Shown in pieces: positions 1-9,140 of a stretch of 64,000 nucleotides of DNA. This DNA is from Kalmanozyma brasiliensis GHG001 (lineage: Eukaryota > Basidiomycota > Ustilaginomycetes > Ustilaginales): the NCBI RefSeq assembly GCF_000497045.1, contig NW_015961959.1, positions 310,001-374,000 of the forward strand, written 5' to 3'. The position numbers were made by a program, and so were the translations under genes. Each line of letters begins with the position of its first letter. Positions within the stretch are counted from its first letter, which is position 1. Below the pieces are notes generated by a model. The model was not told the DNA's origin, made no database searches, and saw only the letters and a program-made list of their open reading frames with translations.

Positions 1-391
1 CCCCGACTGCGACGTGGGTCCTGGCCAAGGCAAGAAGAAGAAGGCGTGCAAGGGATGCACCTGCGGTCTCCGCGAACTCCAGGAAGAGGAAGACCGCGCG
101 GCCGCATCCAACGTGGTGCAGCTCGACACGGAGGACATGGACATGCCTGGCGCCGACCCCGCGGCCAACGGAGGAAAGAGGACCGAGGTCACAGAGACCA
201 TCATTGGCAAGGACGGAAAGCCAAAGACGATCAAGCGTATTCAGGTGGACACCAAGGGCGCGACCAGCTCGTGCGGAAGCTGCTTCTTGGGCGATGCGTT
301 CAGGTGCAGCAGCTGCCCGTACTTGGGACTGCCCGCGTTCGAGCCGGGTCAGAAGGTCGAGATTCCTGTTGGGATGGATGATGACATTTGA
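1..391 (+). CDS. DRE2: Anamorsin/DRE2 Fe-S assembly protein, C-terminal part (5' end outside window)
   Basis: This is the C-terminal iron-sulfur (CIAPIN1) domain of Dre2/anamorsin. In the family it passes electrons from the diflavin reductase Tah18 to the cytosolic Fe-S assembly machinery. The frame is already open at base 2 and has no ATG here, so the N-terminal methyltransferase-like domain lies upstream of the window. Two cysteine motifs are visible. The first is C-x12-C-x2-C-x-C (bases 8-64, ending KGCTC), the [2Fe-2S] site. The second is C-x2-C-x7-C-x2-C (CGSCFLGDAFRCSSC, about bases 270-318), the second cluster site. The protein ends in an acidic DDDI tail. The gene converges on BUD23 with about 220 bases between the stops. 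Identification is firm because both motifs and their spacing are diagnostic. Confidence 0.95.
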   Translation, partial: PDCDVGPGQGKKKKACKGCTCGLRELQEEEDRAAASNVVQLDTEDMDMPGADPAANGGKRTEVTETIIGKDGKPKTIKRIQVDTKGATSSCGSCFLGDAFRCSSCPYLGLPAFEPGQKVEIPVGMDDDI

Positions 392-614
392 AGAGACATC
401 AGATCGGAAGAAAGTAATATCATTGTCACGTCTCGTTGAGCCTTCGGTTGTGTCGACTGCACAAGCGGAGACGGATGGGCGACATCACTCAACTGAGCAA
501 AACACGCGCAAACAAACTGAGCTCTTTCTTCTGTCACTGCATGGTTGACTCTGAGAGGGTATCAAGCTCGCCTTTCGTTTTCGGAGCTGCCGAAGGATAC
601 AGTCACTTTGGCCA

Positions 615-1575
615 TCAGAACCCGCCCTTCCTCCTCCTGCCTGTATACCTGCTATCCAGCGGCACATCCTCTTTCCCTCTCTTTCTATTCAACTCCTTCT
701 TCCTGACGATATACTCCTTTGCCGTCTCTCCTCCTCCGCGCTTGCCCTTCTTGCCGCCCTTCCTATCCCTATCCAATCTCCTCTTTTCGAATTTGACCGC
801 GCCTGCCTTTGCCTCTCCCTCATGCTCGTGTGTCAGCCCCTGTGGTAGCTCCTGCTTTCCCTTTTGGCCGTTGGGACCCTCCAGCATCTCTCCACCCACC
901 CACAACACCAGGTAGAACTTCTTGGCTTTCCTCGAATTCGGGTAGTCGACCACCAATCCACCGCCGAAGCCGGCTTTGGTTGCGAATTGCATGATGAACT
1001 TGACCTGATCGTCTGACTCGGGATAGAATTGGAACACCGCTCTTGCGCCTCTGCTCAAGCTAGAGTACAGGGTCGTGAAGAACCCTGCTAGCCTCTGCGC
1101 AGGATTGTGGGACGTGGCATCGGCATTGCAGAGCCACTGCAGCACGGAGATGCTGATGGCGCCGTCGAAGGAGCCTGCGCGGAAGCCACACCCTTGGCCC
1201 GCATCGGCAAGCAACAGGTCCCCCTCGGTCTCCTTTTCGAGCGCCACCTCCAGCATCGAGGGTGAAATGTCGAACCCGATCCATTCGTGACCGTGCTCGG
1301 TGATGATTTCGCCCGACAGACCGGAACCGCACCCGATGTCGAGGAGCAATGCGGGCCGACGATGTTCTGGCAGCATGAGCAGTTCGAGCGCTCGCTCGGT
1401 CATCTCTGCTTGAATGGTCTGCACTCGCGTGCTGTTTCGCAGGAGAAGGTCAGTGGATGCTGCTCAAGGTCCGAAGGAGGGAAGATGATCAGGGTACCTA
1501 CTTTGCCGTATACTTGGCCGCCTCGGTGTCATTGTAGAAGATTTCTGGCGGTGCCAGATGCTCCGGTCGCGACAT
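615..1575 (-). CDS. BUD23: 18S rRNA (guanine-N7) methyltransferase Bud23, two exons
   Basis: Bud23 methylates a guanine of 18S rRNA and helps 40S subunit maturation and export in the nucleus, acting with Trm112. The model is complement(615..1431, 1502..1575), 296 aa. The long open frame starts late, at an internal Met. A 24-codon first exon (beginning MSRPEHLAPPEIFYNDTEAA) restores the conserved family N-terminus. It is joined through a 70-bp intron with donor GTAGGT and acceptor AACAG. Class I methyltransferase motif I is LLDIGCGSGLSGE, followed by the acidic motif IGFDIS and the ISVLQWLCN block. The C-terminus is the Lys/Arg-rich Bud23 tail (KGGKKGKRGGG, then YTGRRRKGGF). Splicing was inferred by eye from frame, signals and family similarity. 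The gene is divergent from the AFG1-J gene. Confidence 0.93.
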
Positions 1576-2106
1576 TGTGACTGATTCTTCTGCTCTGCTG
1601 CTGCTATAAGATCGTCGTGATGTTGCTGATGCTGCAAAAGCTGGCAGGTTCCTCGTGAGGTGTTGTTCGAACGAGAAAGTGTCTGTGTTCTTCTCAAAAA
1701 TTTCCCGTTGGCTGCAGGCACAAACAGCCGAAATCCGAGTCCAGGGTCTTGCTTCAGACCAGCAGCCGACACCGGAAACCGGCCGAAAGGGCCAAAACTG
1801 GCACTTGGAGTGGAGGCATGACGCGCGAAGATTAAGGCTTCGAGGCTGCAGCTGCTCGCTGACTGCACGCTTACATACAGCCTAGTTTGACAAGCTCGAC
1901 GTTGCCGACAAGACATTTGACTCGGACCATCAGTCCCTCCCTTGATATCCAGACGGGTTCGGCGAGGCAGATCCTTGCACAGTGGCACGAACAGCAAGAA
2001 CAGAGGAAGGAAACGGAACAGAACGGCATTGAAAGCAATCACCCTGGTCTTCGGCTCAGCAGAACGGATCCGACATATCCATGCGCTAAGATAGACACCA
2101 GAGATC
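1576..2106. promoter_or_regulatory. Divergent intergenic region between BUD23 and the AFG1-J fusion gene
   Basis: This stretch of about 530 bases separates the start codons of two divergently transcribed genes and presumably carries both promoters. I see no convincing TATA box, no RNA gene and no credible small gene. The short open frames here lack family resemblance and overlap each other on opposite strands. Confidence 0.5.
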
Positions 2107-5100
2107 ATGTTGGTCTCGGCGACGCGGGGCTTCCGCGCTACAAGCACATCACGGACACTCTTGTCTACATCAGCACCTCGTCTAGCATCCTTGCAGTCAC
2201 GGTCCCACTTGACCTACCTTCGAGGACCGCACGCGCCTGGCCCACTTTCGACCTCGAGACCACCCACACTCGCTTCTCGCACCCTCGCATCCTTCGTCGG
2301 TCCCTCTGGCACCATCCCCGAGCCCAACGCGCTCCAAGTCACCGACCCGCTCCTCATCTACCGCGCCAAGGTCGCACGGGGCGAGCTCGAAGAAGACGAA
2401 GAGCAGCTCCGCGCGCTCGTCGAGCTGCGTCGCATCAACCGCACTTTACGCGATTACGTTCCGCCCGCACATCTCCTGGGAATTCTGCATCACGACACCC
2501 AGTCTGCCTCCTCTGCCGCCCTCGCCAGCGCTATCGACTCGCGGCTACGTCCGGGTGCAAAGGAGTTTCGCGATGAACCTTCAGCCAAACCGTCCGGCGA
2601 GAATATCGGAGAGCTCGTCCGTTGGCTTAGCGAGAGCGAGGGTCTTGCGGAATTGGGCACGCCAAAGGGGCTGCTCATCACCGGCACTCCGGGGACAGGA
2701 AAGAGCATGGTCATGGACATCTTCTTCGATTCGTTGCCTACAAAATACAAGTTCCGGCGCCACTACCACCATCTCCTGCTCGATCTGTACAAGATTATCT
2801 GGGAGGAAGCAGAGCGACGACGACTAGCGGTACGTCAGGGGACACCACGCGCCACAGCAACGCCCGAGATCGGGACCGGGGCGATATGGCAGCGCGATCC
2901 AGGGGCACCCAAGAGCGCATCGGCGTGGAGGCGCGCCTTGCGGGGGATGCCGTTCTTCCGACCCGACTCGCTCGCCGATGGCAACAGCGAGCAGCTGCAG
3001 TACATCCCAGGCCCAGACGGCGACGTGGTCAAGACGACACTCCCGCTGCATGCCGCCGCGCATCTGTTCCTCAATCACGGCCACATTTTGCTCTTTGACG
3101 AGATCCAGCTGGTGGACGTCGCCAGTGCTGGACTGTTGCGAAGGACGCTCGAGGCGTACTGGAGATTGGGTGGTGTGGTGATCGGAACGAGCAATCGGAT
3201 CCCCAAAGATCTGTACGCGAGCAATGTGCAGCGTGGACAGCTGACGCAGTTCCTCGAGATCCTGCAGGAACGTTGTCCCAACCACGAGATGCGACGGAGT
3301 CGAGATTTTCGCCGGGAACCTTTCTATCGACAGGAATGGTTGGAGCGCAACCAGGAGGCTGATTCCGAGCATCCTACCGCGGAAGCCAGCGAACCAACAC
3401 CGACCCAACCACAAACATCTTACTTCCTCCGCAACGAGGCTGACAAGTATGATTCCCTAGTCAGCAGCATCATCGCTGGTCGCACCTCCACACCTACCAC
3501 CCTCAACGTCTACGGTCGGCGACTCCTGGTCCCACGTTCTATCCCAGCCAACGAAACCCACCCCTCCGTCTGCCGCTTCCACTTCTCCGAACTGTGCGAT
3601 TCGCCCCTTGGGCCGGCAGACTACCTCACCCTCGCCTCGACGTATCACACGTTCATCCTCGAGGGCGTACCGCAGATGACGCTGATGCAGAAAAACCAAG
3701 CGCGCAGGATGATCACGTTGCTGGATGCGGTGTACGAGGCGGGGTGTCGGTTGGTCGTTCTGGCCGATGCGGGACCGGACGACTTGTTCTTCCCCGATGC
3801 GGAGGGGGCTGCTCGCCACGCGGCGCGTGGACCTGCTGCTGGACCTGGTGACGTTCGTCCCGAACTGCAATACACTGCTCACGAAGACGTCGTTGACATG
3901 TCCACTAAAGGCGGTCGATCACCCTTTCTCACCCCGCCTCCCGGGCAAGGCTATCCGGAAGAGGAGGAGCTAGCAAGACACAAGGCGGGACAAAGGGTCG
4001 ATTTCAGCGCAGACGAATTCACATCCGAGTCCCTCATCATGGCCGAAACGCTCTCCGAAGCGATGCAGGATACCGAAGAGGGCTTTCGACCGAATATCTC
4101 GGCCTACTCGTCCGACCGACCCTCCCGTTCCCCCTCTTCCTTGCCCAAGGACGACAAGGTCGGTTTCAAGCATCTAGCCATCTTCAGTGGCGAAGATGAA
4201 CGGTTTTCGTACCAACGCGCCGTGTCGCGGTTGTTTGAGATGAGTCATCCCGACTGGATGAGGCGGAAGGGGTGGCGGCCGTTCCTCGGGGGCGAAATGC
4301 AGGCTTGGGCCGGCACGAAGAAGGTCGAAGAAGCGGTAGGGAAAGTGGTGGTGGCGAATGAGTTGAATGAGGCACAACGGCATCTGGATCGGGCGGCGGA
4401 GGCGGCGGTCAAGCTGTCTTCCTCGTCAGCAGGAGCGTCCGCAGACTCTCCGGCAAGGTTCGTCGATCCCAGCGGTGATTTTGCCGAAGAAGCGTCGTAC
4501 GAGACCGCCTCGTTCCCCGGGCGACGGGAGGCACAGACAAAGCTCGAGCGCGAAATGGAGCAGTGGTCCGCAAAACAGCAACAGGCAGCCCAGGAACAGC
4601 AAGGGAAGAACAAGTACGAAGCACCGGACTTCTCGCCCGGTCCGATCGGCAAGAAGCGCAATCGGGATCAGGGCCCACCGGTTCTATCCGAAGCGCACGT
4701 GTGGGGGGTTCGGGAGGACTGGGGCAAGAAAGCGGGTGCTTGGGGTCGAGGCTCCTCGATCTTTGCTGACGACACTCCTTCCAACGGAGACAAATCTGCT
4801 CATCCAACGAAACCACTTCGTCGGCCCAGTCCGTCTTCGAGCAGCAGCGGTGGTGGCAGCAAACGCAAGTTCAGCACCACCTCCCTGCGCAGCGCGCAGA
4901 CGCTGAATCACTATACGACGCTCCAGATTCCCCGCAGTGCCACGCAGGCACAGATCAAAGCGCAGTTCTACAAGCTCTCCAAGGAACTTCATCCGGACGT
5001 CAACCCGTCTGAAGATGCCAAGAAGCGGTTTCAAGAGGTGTCGGAGGCGTATGCGACACTGGGTACGCCGGCCAATCGCAAGTCGTACGATCGGGCCTCT

Positions 5101-5544
5101 CAACCGTCGGCCGGTGGAGGGGGGTATGGCGATAATGTCGGTGGTGGGGGGTACCACTACAATGCGGAGGACAACGCCAACCGTCGAGCACGCGCGACGT
5201 ACGCATGGGACTACCAACGTCGACGCAAAGCGCAGGAGACCTCATCCCAATCACAACGAGCCCACTCATCCATCTTCAATCGCGCCGAGACCATGGGCGC
5301 CGGTAGTGGGGATACGGCGTTCGAAACGCTAGCTGCGCAACAGCGCGCAAGGGAAGAAAGAAACCGCGCCAGACAAGCCGGCAGCGACGCGTGGAGCATG
5401 GAGGATAAGGCGTACCAGAACGATGTCAGCAATCCGTTTGTCAGGTTCGGACAGGTGGTCGTCATGTTGTATCTGGTGTACAAGGCCGGGACGATGTTTG
5501 TTGGTGGGGAGAGGAGGGAGAATAGAGCTGGGAGGAGGACGTGA
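2107..5544 (+). CDS. AFG1/LACE1-type mitochondrial ATPase fused to a C-terminal J domain
   Basis: This is a single uninterrupted 1145-aa frame. Residues 1 to about 60 are Ser/Arg/Leu-rich and resemble a mitochondrial presequence. Residues about 70-850 are an AFG1-family P-loop ATPase, with Walker A GTPGTGKS (Lys199), Walker B LLFDEIQLVD (Asp331, Glu332), sensor-like GTSNR, and the family block FSELCDSPLGPADYL. AFG1 proteins act in turnover and quality control of mitochondrial inner-membrane proteins. After a VWGVREDWG block and a Ser/Gly linker comes a complete J domain (about residues 934-1002) with the HPD motif at 962-964. A Gly-rich stretch follows, then a predicted membrane segment (about 1112-1132). 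Just before the J domain is KRKFSTTSLRSAQ, which looks like a second, buried presequence. No Met lies between the modules, so the J domain has no start of its own. Function of the fused protein is inferred. Confidence 0.85.
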   Translation: MLVSATRGFRATSTSRTLLSTSAPRLASLQSRSHLTYLRGPHAPGPLSTSRPPTLASRTLASFVGPSGTIPEPNALQVTDPLLIYRAKVARGELEEDEEQLRALVELRRINRTLRDYVPPAHLLGILHHDTQSASSAALASAIDSRLRPGAKEFRDEPSAKPSGENIGELVRWLSESEGLAELGTPKGLLITGTPGTGKSMVMDIFFDSLPTKYKFRRHYHHLLLDLYKIIWEEAERRRLAVRQGTPRATATPEIGTGAIWQRDPGAPKSASAWRRALRGMPFFRPDSLADGNSEQLQYIPGPDGDVVKTTLPLHAAAHLFLNHGHILLFDEIQLVDVASAGLLRRTLEAYWRLGGVVIGTSNRIPKDLYASNVQRGQLTQFLEILQERCPNHEMRRSRDFRREPFYRQEWLERNQEADSEHPTAEASEPTPTQPQTSYFLRNEADKYDSLVSSIIAGRTSTPTTLNVYGRRLLVPRSIPANETHPSVCRFHFSELCDSPLGPADYLTLASTYHTFILEGVPQMTLMQKNQARRMITLLDAVYEAGCRLVVLADAGPDDLFFPDAEGAARHAARGPAAGPGDVRPELQYTAHEDVVDMSTKGGRSPFLTPPPGQGYPEEEELARHKAGQRVDFSADEFTSESLIMAETLSEAMQDTEEGFRPNISAYSSDRPSRSPSSLPKDDKVGFKHLAIFSGEDERFSYQRAVSRLFEMSHPDWMRRKGWRPFLGGEMQAWAGTKKVEEAVGKVVVANELNEAQRHLDRAAEAAVKLSSSSAGASADSPARFVDPSGDFAEEASYETASFPGRREAQTKLEREMEQWSAKQQQAAQEQQGKNKYEAPDFSPGPIGKKRNRDQGPPVLSEAHVWGVREDWGKKAGAWGRGSSIFADDTPSNGDKSAHPTKPLRRPSPSSSSSGGGSKRKFSTTSLRSAQTLNHYTTLQIPRSATQAQIKAQFYKLSKELHPDVNPSEDAKKRFQEVSEAYATLGTPANRKSYDRASQPSAGGGGYGDNVGGGGYHYNAEDNANRRARATYAWDYQRRRKAQETSSQSQRAHSSIFNRAETMGAGSGDTAFETLAAQQRAREERNRARQAGSDAWSMEDKAYQNDVSNPFVRFGQVVVMLYLVYKAGTMFVGGERRENRAGRRT

Positions 5545-6066
5545 GAGTTGCGCACGCTTCTGCAATGCAAGTGCGTCCGAACAGCCGCACAATGTGGACT
5601 GTGTTCGCTCGCAGCGACTCAAACTGACAGAGCATAATGCCACCCTTTCCTTTGATCCTTTGATGAGATCGTTCATACCACTCTCCATGGCCGATGTTGT
5701 GTGGTGACGAGAAACGGGCAGGATTTTGCGAGCGTGTGCAAATCCTCAACTCGACAGCGCCCAAAAAATGCTTCGGTGCACGTCCCTTTGGTGGTTGCCA
5801 ACCTTCTCAACAGCGCGCGTTCTTCAACTCTTCCGTCGTGCTTATCCCCTTCATCCTTGTTTCGCCATCTGCACTCTCGCTCGGTGCAACGGACGCCACT
5901 GCCTCTCCAGCGTTCACAGCAACGTGGATCACAGTCCATCGTCGACCTGCGACATTCTCATTCGGTAGCTATACGGACGGCGCTGCGTCTCGGCGTGCTC
6001 TTCTCGATCGCTTCATAGGCATCTACAACTTTCGGTCGCATCGCCGCCAACGTTGGCATCGCAACA
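5545..6066. other. Intergenic region, AFG1-J to EMC10
   Basis: These roughly 520 bases hold the 3' flank of the AFG1-J gene and the promoter of EMC10. Open frames on both strands are short and mutually overlapping, with no recognisable protein family. No RNA gene or repeat was seen. Confidence 0.5.
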
Positions 6067-6873
6067 ATGAAGCTCGCTCCGCTCTCCATCGTTTTGGGGT
6101 CTGCGCTGCTGCTCTCGACCAACCCCGTCGCAGCTTCGACGTACACACTGCTGCACCGCATCACGCCGTCGACCGATTGGACGCCACGTGCGACGCTCGA
6201 GCTGACCAACCTCACGGGCACGCTGCAAACCACACTGGATGACGCCCAGATCCGGTCCCTTCACGATCAGGCTTGGACTGCGAACGCAGGAGAGCGGTAC
6301 TACCAGATCGCCTTGCACGAGGATGGCCGCGAGGTGGGGTATACGAGTGTCAAATTGTGTCTGTTGCGCCAAAGCCACGCGGAGTTGCCGAGCATGGATG
6401 ACGAGGTGGTGCTCACCACCCGAGGCATGCAGGTGACGGGTCTTGGCTATCGTGTGCGCGACATCATCCTCGGTTCCGACGGCTGCCCCGTTGCATCGGA
6501 CGCCAAGATGGCCCTGGTCCGCGAGCAAAGGCGCAAAGAACGTCAACGTCAACTTTCCCGACGTCGCTCGTCCACCCCACCTCCACCCCCACCGACAAAC
6601 CCGACCCTGGCGCTCAACACAAAGTTGTCGGTGGTCAAGAGTGCTGCTGTGGGCAAAATCGCCCTGCGCGAAGCAGCCAAAACCAACGAAGACGGAACCA
6701 TCCATGTTCCACCACCGGAGAAGACGTTTGTGCAAAAGTACTGGTATTATGCCATTCCGCTGGTCATTCTGCTCATCATGCCGGATGGGGGGGATGAGCG
6801 CGCCCAGGGAGCGGAGGGACATGCGAGTAGCGAGCATAGAGGCACTGGGATGGGGGCTAAGCAGCTCAAGTAG
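6067..6873 (+). CDS. EMC10: ER membrane protein complex subunit 10
   Basis: The 268-aa product fits the EMC10 family. EMC10 is the lumenal/membrane-anchored subunit of the ER membrane complex, which inserts tail-anchored and multipass proteins. It has a signal peptide (about residues 1-22, MKLAPLSIVLGSALLL followed by AxA-like residues), a lumenal beta-rich domain (STYTLLHRIT at its start), and a Pro-rich linker. A C-terminal membrane segment (about 222-239) is preceded by the family signature PPEKTFVQKYWYY. The start is the first ATG with an A at -3 (gcaacaATGA). The cytosolic tail after the membrane segment is longer and more polar than I would expect, about 29 residues. Identification rests on the C-terminal signature plus overall layout. 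Confidence 0.85.
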   Translation: MKLAPLSIVLGSALLLSTNPVAASTYTLLHRITPSTDWTPRATLELTNLTGTLQTTLDDAQIRSLHDQAWTANAGERYYQIALHEDGREVGYTSVKLCLLRQSHAELPSMDDEVVLTTRGMQVTGLGYRVRDIILGSDGCPVASDAKMALVREQRRKERQRQLSRRRSSTPPPPPPTNPTLALNTKLSVVKSAAVGKIALREAAKTNEDGTIHVPPPEKTFVQKYWYYAIPLVILLIMPDGGDERAQGAEGHASSEHRGTGMGAKQLK

Positions 6874-7430
6874 CGCGTCGAAGATGTGGCAGCTCAATGG
6901 CAGTGATAGTCTACCAGTACTGCGGTGTGCCTGTGACGGTGTGTCTGTGAAAAGCACGCGGAACTACGATACAGCTCGAGCATCGACACTGTTGACCGGG
7001 ACGATGCTGGTGAGCGACTGCATTGTTCGACCGAATCTGGGCAGCAGGGCGCGACCAAGGACAGGAACCTGTGACGGCGGTGACGAGGGACGTTCCGGTT
7101 TCGAGGGGCGTTCCGGTTTCGAGGGGCGTTCCGGCTTCGAGGGTCGTTTCGGACAGGAGCGGCGAGCTGACGAGCGCTCTTCACATGACAACGAGACACG
7201 ATCTTCAGACCTCAATCGGAAAAGAGGGCAGAGTAGCGACAGTGACATTGACTCGAGCCTGAACGGCAACAGAATGCCTCAACCGCACAGACTGCTCCAA
7301 AAACTTCCGGTCTTCGCTTCACAGCCCTGACAAGCCCGCCCTTGGTCAATCACCGTTCTGAGGAACGAACGTCAAACTGAAAAGCGGATAGAGTAGCGAC
7401 AGTGACAATTGAAACGAATGTGCGAACAAA
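6874..7430. other. Intergenic region with an 18-bp minisatellite
   Basis: This convergent gap of about 560 bases lies between EMC10 and the CaaX-protein gene. It contains the short tandem repeat listed separately. Frames through the repeat are open on both strands but match no family, so I read the region as 3' flanks. Confidence 0.5.
7085..7152. repeat. 18-bp tandem repeat (minisatellite), about 3.8 copies
   Basis: The unit is GAGGGGCGTTCCGGTTTC with one or two changes per copy. Copies lie at 7085-7102, 7103-7120 and 7121-7138, with a diverged partial copy from 7139. Because 18 is a multiple of three, every frame through it repeats a six-residue unit (for example EGRSGF on the plus strand or PSKPER on the minus strand). 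This explains the open frames here without requiring a gene. Confidence 0.9.
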
Positions 7431-9140
7431 CTACATGACGATGCAGCAGCAGGCGCTCTTGTCGACCTTGTCGTTGTCGTGCTGCCTTGCGGCTACTGCT
7501 TGAGGCTGACTGTCGGACGTCGACACGTGTGCAGCCTGTTCCTGCTCTTGTGCGGGCTGGAACGTTTGCATGGGGATGACCTCTTGCTGTGGCAGCTGTT
7601 GATGATGATCGCGCTGACTGCGACGGCTGCTGGCCCTGGAACGAGATCTCTCGCCGAGGGCTGTGTCTGTGGTTGGGCTGAGTGCGCTGCTTCCCGCCTG
7701 CAGGGCCGGTGCCGGACCGGGCGTCAGTAGGTCCTCCTCGGCCTCCTCGACCAGCCGCTGCTGCTGCTTCTCCTCTTCTTCTTGCAGCTTCTTTGCCTTC
7801 TGCATGGCCATCACGTCGCTCCTGCTGAGCGGCAGACCGTTCTTGTCCCACGTATCGATAAGACCCTCGTATCGACTGAGTCTGCCTTCCTTACCTGCCC
7901 TGAGAAATTGCTCCTGCTGCATCTTTCTCGCCACTGTCGGAATGATCTGATCTTCCCAGCTGTTGACGCTTTTGCTGCCAGGAGAGCCGCCAAATTCGCT
8001 CGCCGTCGCATCTCCTCCGAACGATGGTGGTGCGGAGGACTCGCGCATGCGCTGATCCGGTCGAGACAAGGATCGAAACGCGTCTGGTTGGATGTTGCGG
8101 TTGCGCGTGCTGGGAGAAGCATTGGAGGAAGGCGACGCGGGATCCGCCTGCTTGTGCGCCTGAAGCAGCTTTGCGGTTGGTGATGGCGTGGCGCCAAGTG
8201 GTCCGAACTCGTCCAACAAAGAGGGATCGTGGGCAGCAGCTTTTGCCGCCTTGCGCCTGGACAGAGAGCTGCTTCGCTGATGACCGCTGACGTTCCCGTT
8301 TACAATGTTTGCGGCTGGTGCCAAGGTCGGCATTGGTTCTTGCGGCGACGAATTCTGAGTCCGTCTGAGGCCACCAGCGTTGTCTGGGTCGATCACATCC
8401 AAGCCGGGTCGCGAAGGATTCGACTGTGTTCGCAGTCTCTTCATATGGAACGACGGCGGATCATGTCCAGAAGCAGCCTGGCCTTCAGGAATGGTGTCGA
8501 TGCTGCTTTCCACGCCCGGCCTTGAGGCGTATCCGTGCGTGTCACTGGACGACGCTACTGAATCCCTGGACGCTTCCAACTGATTCGATTTTCGTTGAGC
8601 AGCAATCTGTCTGGCCTTCTCTCTCGCCCTTGCCGTCGCCTCGTTGAACACAATAGAGCTCCTTGAGTTGGCGCTATCCTGCGATTCGGCCAAGCCGAAC
8701 GGAAAGCTGCTTGCTGCCAGGTCTTGTGATGTCTGCCTCGATGGAGCTCTGACGGATGCGAAGCGGTTGTGGAACTGATCGATGCTCGATTCGCGCTGAT
8801 GCTGGTGGACGACTTCTCGAGAGATCCTGCGGTCCTGATAGTCGCGTGCATGGGCAAGGTTGCGAGGCTCGCGCCCGACAAGAGAGTCGCGAGATCGTGA
8901 CCAGCCATTGTCGCTCTCCTGGATCCGGCTGATGCGTTTGGTGAGATCTTTGGATTCGGCTTCGAGCTTCTTGCGCAGAGCGGGCACCACTTGATCGTCC
9001 CACGGAACGTTGCTTTGCGATGTCGGAGGAACGGAGGAAGGACCCCATTCATCGATGGAGCGCAAGGACTCGTTGGTGTCTTGGCGGGTTGTGAGCGGCA
9101 TGCGCATGCTGCGCGAGAGTGGGAGTGTTGCTGCCGCCAT
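7431..9140 (-). CDS. Predicted farnesylated (CaaX) low-complexity protein with duplicated W-D/E-DQ motif
   Basis: This is a 569-aa protein of unrecognised family. The start is set to the first true ATG (9140), because the longer open frame begins at TTG. The product is mostly polar, Ser/Gln/Arg-rich and probably disordered. Two short related segments stand out: PWDDQVVPALRKKLEAE near residue 46 and SWEDQIIPTVARKMQQE near residue 394. The second is followed by an ordered-looking block (YEGLIDTWDKNGLPLSRSDV) and a Glu/Gln-rich coiled coil. The C-terminus is ACCCIVM: a CaaX box (Cys566) whose last residue, Met, favours farnesyltransferase, with two upstream cysteines (564, 565) able to be palmitoylated, as in Ras proteins. 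I infer a membrane-anchored scaffold or regulator. The same window encodes the CaaX methyltransferase ICMT. Confidence 0.75.
   Translation of the reverse strand: MAAATLPLSRSMRMPLTTRQDTNESLRSIDEWGPSSVPPTSQSNVPWDDQVVPALRKKLEAESKDLTKRISRIQESDNGWSRSRDSLVGREPRNLAHARDYQDRRISREVVHQHQRESSIDQFHNRFASVRAPSRQTSQDLAASSFPFGLAESQDSANSRSSIVFNEATARAREKARQIAAQRKSNQLEASRDSVASSSDTHGYASRPGVESSIDTIPEGQAASGHDPPSFHMKRLRTQSNPSRPGLDVIDPDNAGGLRRTQNSSPQEPMPTLAPAANIVNGNVSGHQRSSSLSRRKAAKAAAHDPSLLDEFGPLGATPSPTAKLLQAHKQADPASPSSNASPSTRNRNIQPDAFRSLSRPDQRMRESSAPPSFGGDATASEFGGSPGSKSVNSWEDQIIPTVARKMQQEQFLRAGKEGRLSRYEGLIDTWDKNGLPLSRSDVMAMQKAKKLQEEEEKQQQRLVEEAEEDLLTPGPAPALQAGSSALSPTTDTALGERSRSRASSRRSQRDHHQQLPQQEVIPMQTFQPAQEQEQAAHVSTSDSQPQAVAARQHDNDKVDKSACCCIVM

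Noticed and set aside
2107..5544. Splitting the AFG1-J frame into two genes
   Set aside because: No stop codon or Met separates the modules and no intron signals force a split, so the DNA supports one gene; kept as a finding instead.
7085..7152. Repeat considered as a CRISPR-like array
   Set aside because: Direct repeats follow each other without spacers, and the genome is fungal.
6443..7330. Plus-strand frame running from EMC10 through the minisatellite
   Set aside because: It is a shifted frame of EMC10 continued by the 18-bp repeat, which cannot introduce a stop. No independent start or family resemblance.
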